Shown here piece by piece: positions 63,356 to 64,000 of a DNA stretch of 64,000 bases. Source of the DNA: Lampris incognitus (taxonomy: Eukaryota; Chordata; Actinopteri; Lampriformes; Lampridae); contig NC_079216.1 in the NCBI RefSeq assembly GCF_029633865.1, forward strand, positions 67,723,918-67,787,917. Reading direction: 5' to 3'. Numbering within the stretch: the stretch's first letter is position 1; every line of letters begins with the position of its first letter. A model generated the notes under the pieces. That model searched no databases. It was not told where the DNA came from and saw only the letters and a list, made by a program, of their open reading frames with translations. Position numbers and translations under genes: made by a program.

Positions 63356-64000
63356 GTATAATGTGTTCTCTCAGTCACTCCAACTTGTTCAGTCACTCAA
63401 GCATGGTCGTACCACCGGCCGTACCAGCCAAGAAATCATAAGTGGAAAGTGAATGCATCTGCAAACCCCTGATTCTTTTAATTAGCTGAATCTATACAGG
63501 GTTAGATTTTTGCAAATTGTTAATATTTTTTACCTATATACATTTCTTAAACACAAGTAACAAATGATTGTACACTCGCTTTTTATTGAGTCCCCAGATT
63601 GGTGTCAGAGTAAAACCTAATTTGAACTGGGAAAGAGAACTGAATTTTCAAGGGGAAATTAAATTGAATATTTATTTCAGGATTAAATTTTATGTGAATG
63701 CAATGAAAACCAAATTCAACTTCAAACCATTACACTTGGAAGTGTGAAATATAAATTTAGATTTTGCATTTCAAAAGTATTCTCTAATGCAATATGTGTT
63801 TCAACATTACAAATTCAGATCACTGACATTCAAATTCCCTTTCAGGTGGAACTAGTTTTGCATGAATAAAATCTTCGAAATAGCTTTAAAAATATGATGC
63901 AAGGACAAAATTGTCCTTTGTAAAGCTTCAGGCTCAATCACGCATCCTCACTGCTGGGGCACATATTGCAAAACTGGAGAAGGAACCACTGTTAGCAGCA

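Larger units (their letters stand above)
61982..63430. repeat. dispersed repeat D, copy 2, interrupted
   Basis: Matches copy 1 (29495-30195) at its left part (61982-62375) and right part (about 63115-63180 and 63364-63430). Between these lie a family A SINE and a hAT MITE. A 20-bp unit of the left part has been amplified to about nine copies. Confidence 0.65.
60559..64000 (-). other. rsbn1l upstream intron (incomplete), repeat-bearing
   Basis: The preceding exon, which should encode the segment before STNEIKNLQ, is not found up to the right edge, so this is all intron. It contains a SINE 3'-end-like phrase (ggcagatacttttatcc, 61303-61319) and dispersed repeat D copy 2 with two insertions. 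AT-rich sequence with nothing notable fills 63,440-64,000. Confidence 0.7.

Overview
This is vertebrate nuclear DNA, almost certainly from a teleost fish. The evidence is multi-exon genes with GT-AG introns, short introns, tRNA-derived SINEs, RTE and L1-type LINEs, hAT and Harbinger DNA transposons, and many minisatellites. Five protein genes can be read with confidence. Gene names come from protein similarity that I recalled; no database was searched.

Layout: (1) 1-24,750, wnk1 on the + strand. Exon 1 lies to the left of the window; 27 coding exons from the middle of the kinase domain to the stop codon are present (1,728 codons), followed by a long 3' UTR. (2) 25,690-31,010, rad52 on the - strand, complete, ten coding exons, 452 aa, tail-to-tail with wnk1. 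(3) 31,100-40,300, a gene-poor interval made of SINE-derived minisatellites, LINE remnants (an L1-like copy at 36.0-38.75 kb) and a CpG-rich stretch with promoter-like motifs. (4) about 40,500-48,385, prr5 (Protor-1) on the + strand, nine coding exons, 418 aa, with a probable alternative first coding exon at 42,724-42,851. (5) about 48,980-51,565, tmem60 on the + strand, with a single coding exon and a roughly 950-bp inverted minisatellite just upstream. (6) 52,990 to the right edge, the 3' part of rsbn1l on the - strand, whose last intron holds a minisatellite, a perfect hairpin and a 5'-truncated RTE LINE.

The genes do not form an operon or a shared pathway. WNK1 is a chloride-sensing kinase acting through SPAK/OSR1. 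PRR5 is an mTORC2 subunit. RAD52 anneals DNA strands in repair. TMEM60 is a small four-helix membrane protein. RSBN1L is a nuclear protein of the RSBN1 family. The pairs wnk1/rad52 and rsbn1l/tmem60 are also tail-to-tail neighbours in human (12p13 and 7q11), while human PRR5 is on 22q13, so the window joins pieces of three human neighbourhoods.

I found no new multi-gene system. The most unusual material is structural: the inverted minisatellite beside tmem60, two satellites grown from a SINE 3' tail (one with an 87-bp higher-order period), a dispersed repeat later hit by a SINE and a hAT MITE, and a greatly lengthened charged tail on rsbn1l.
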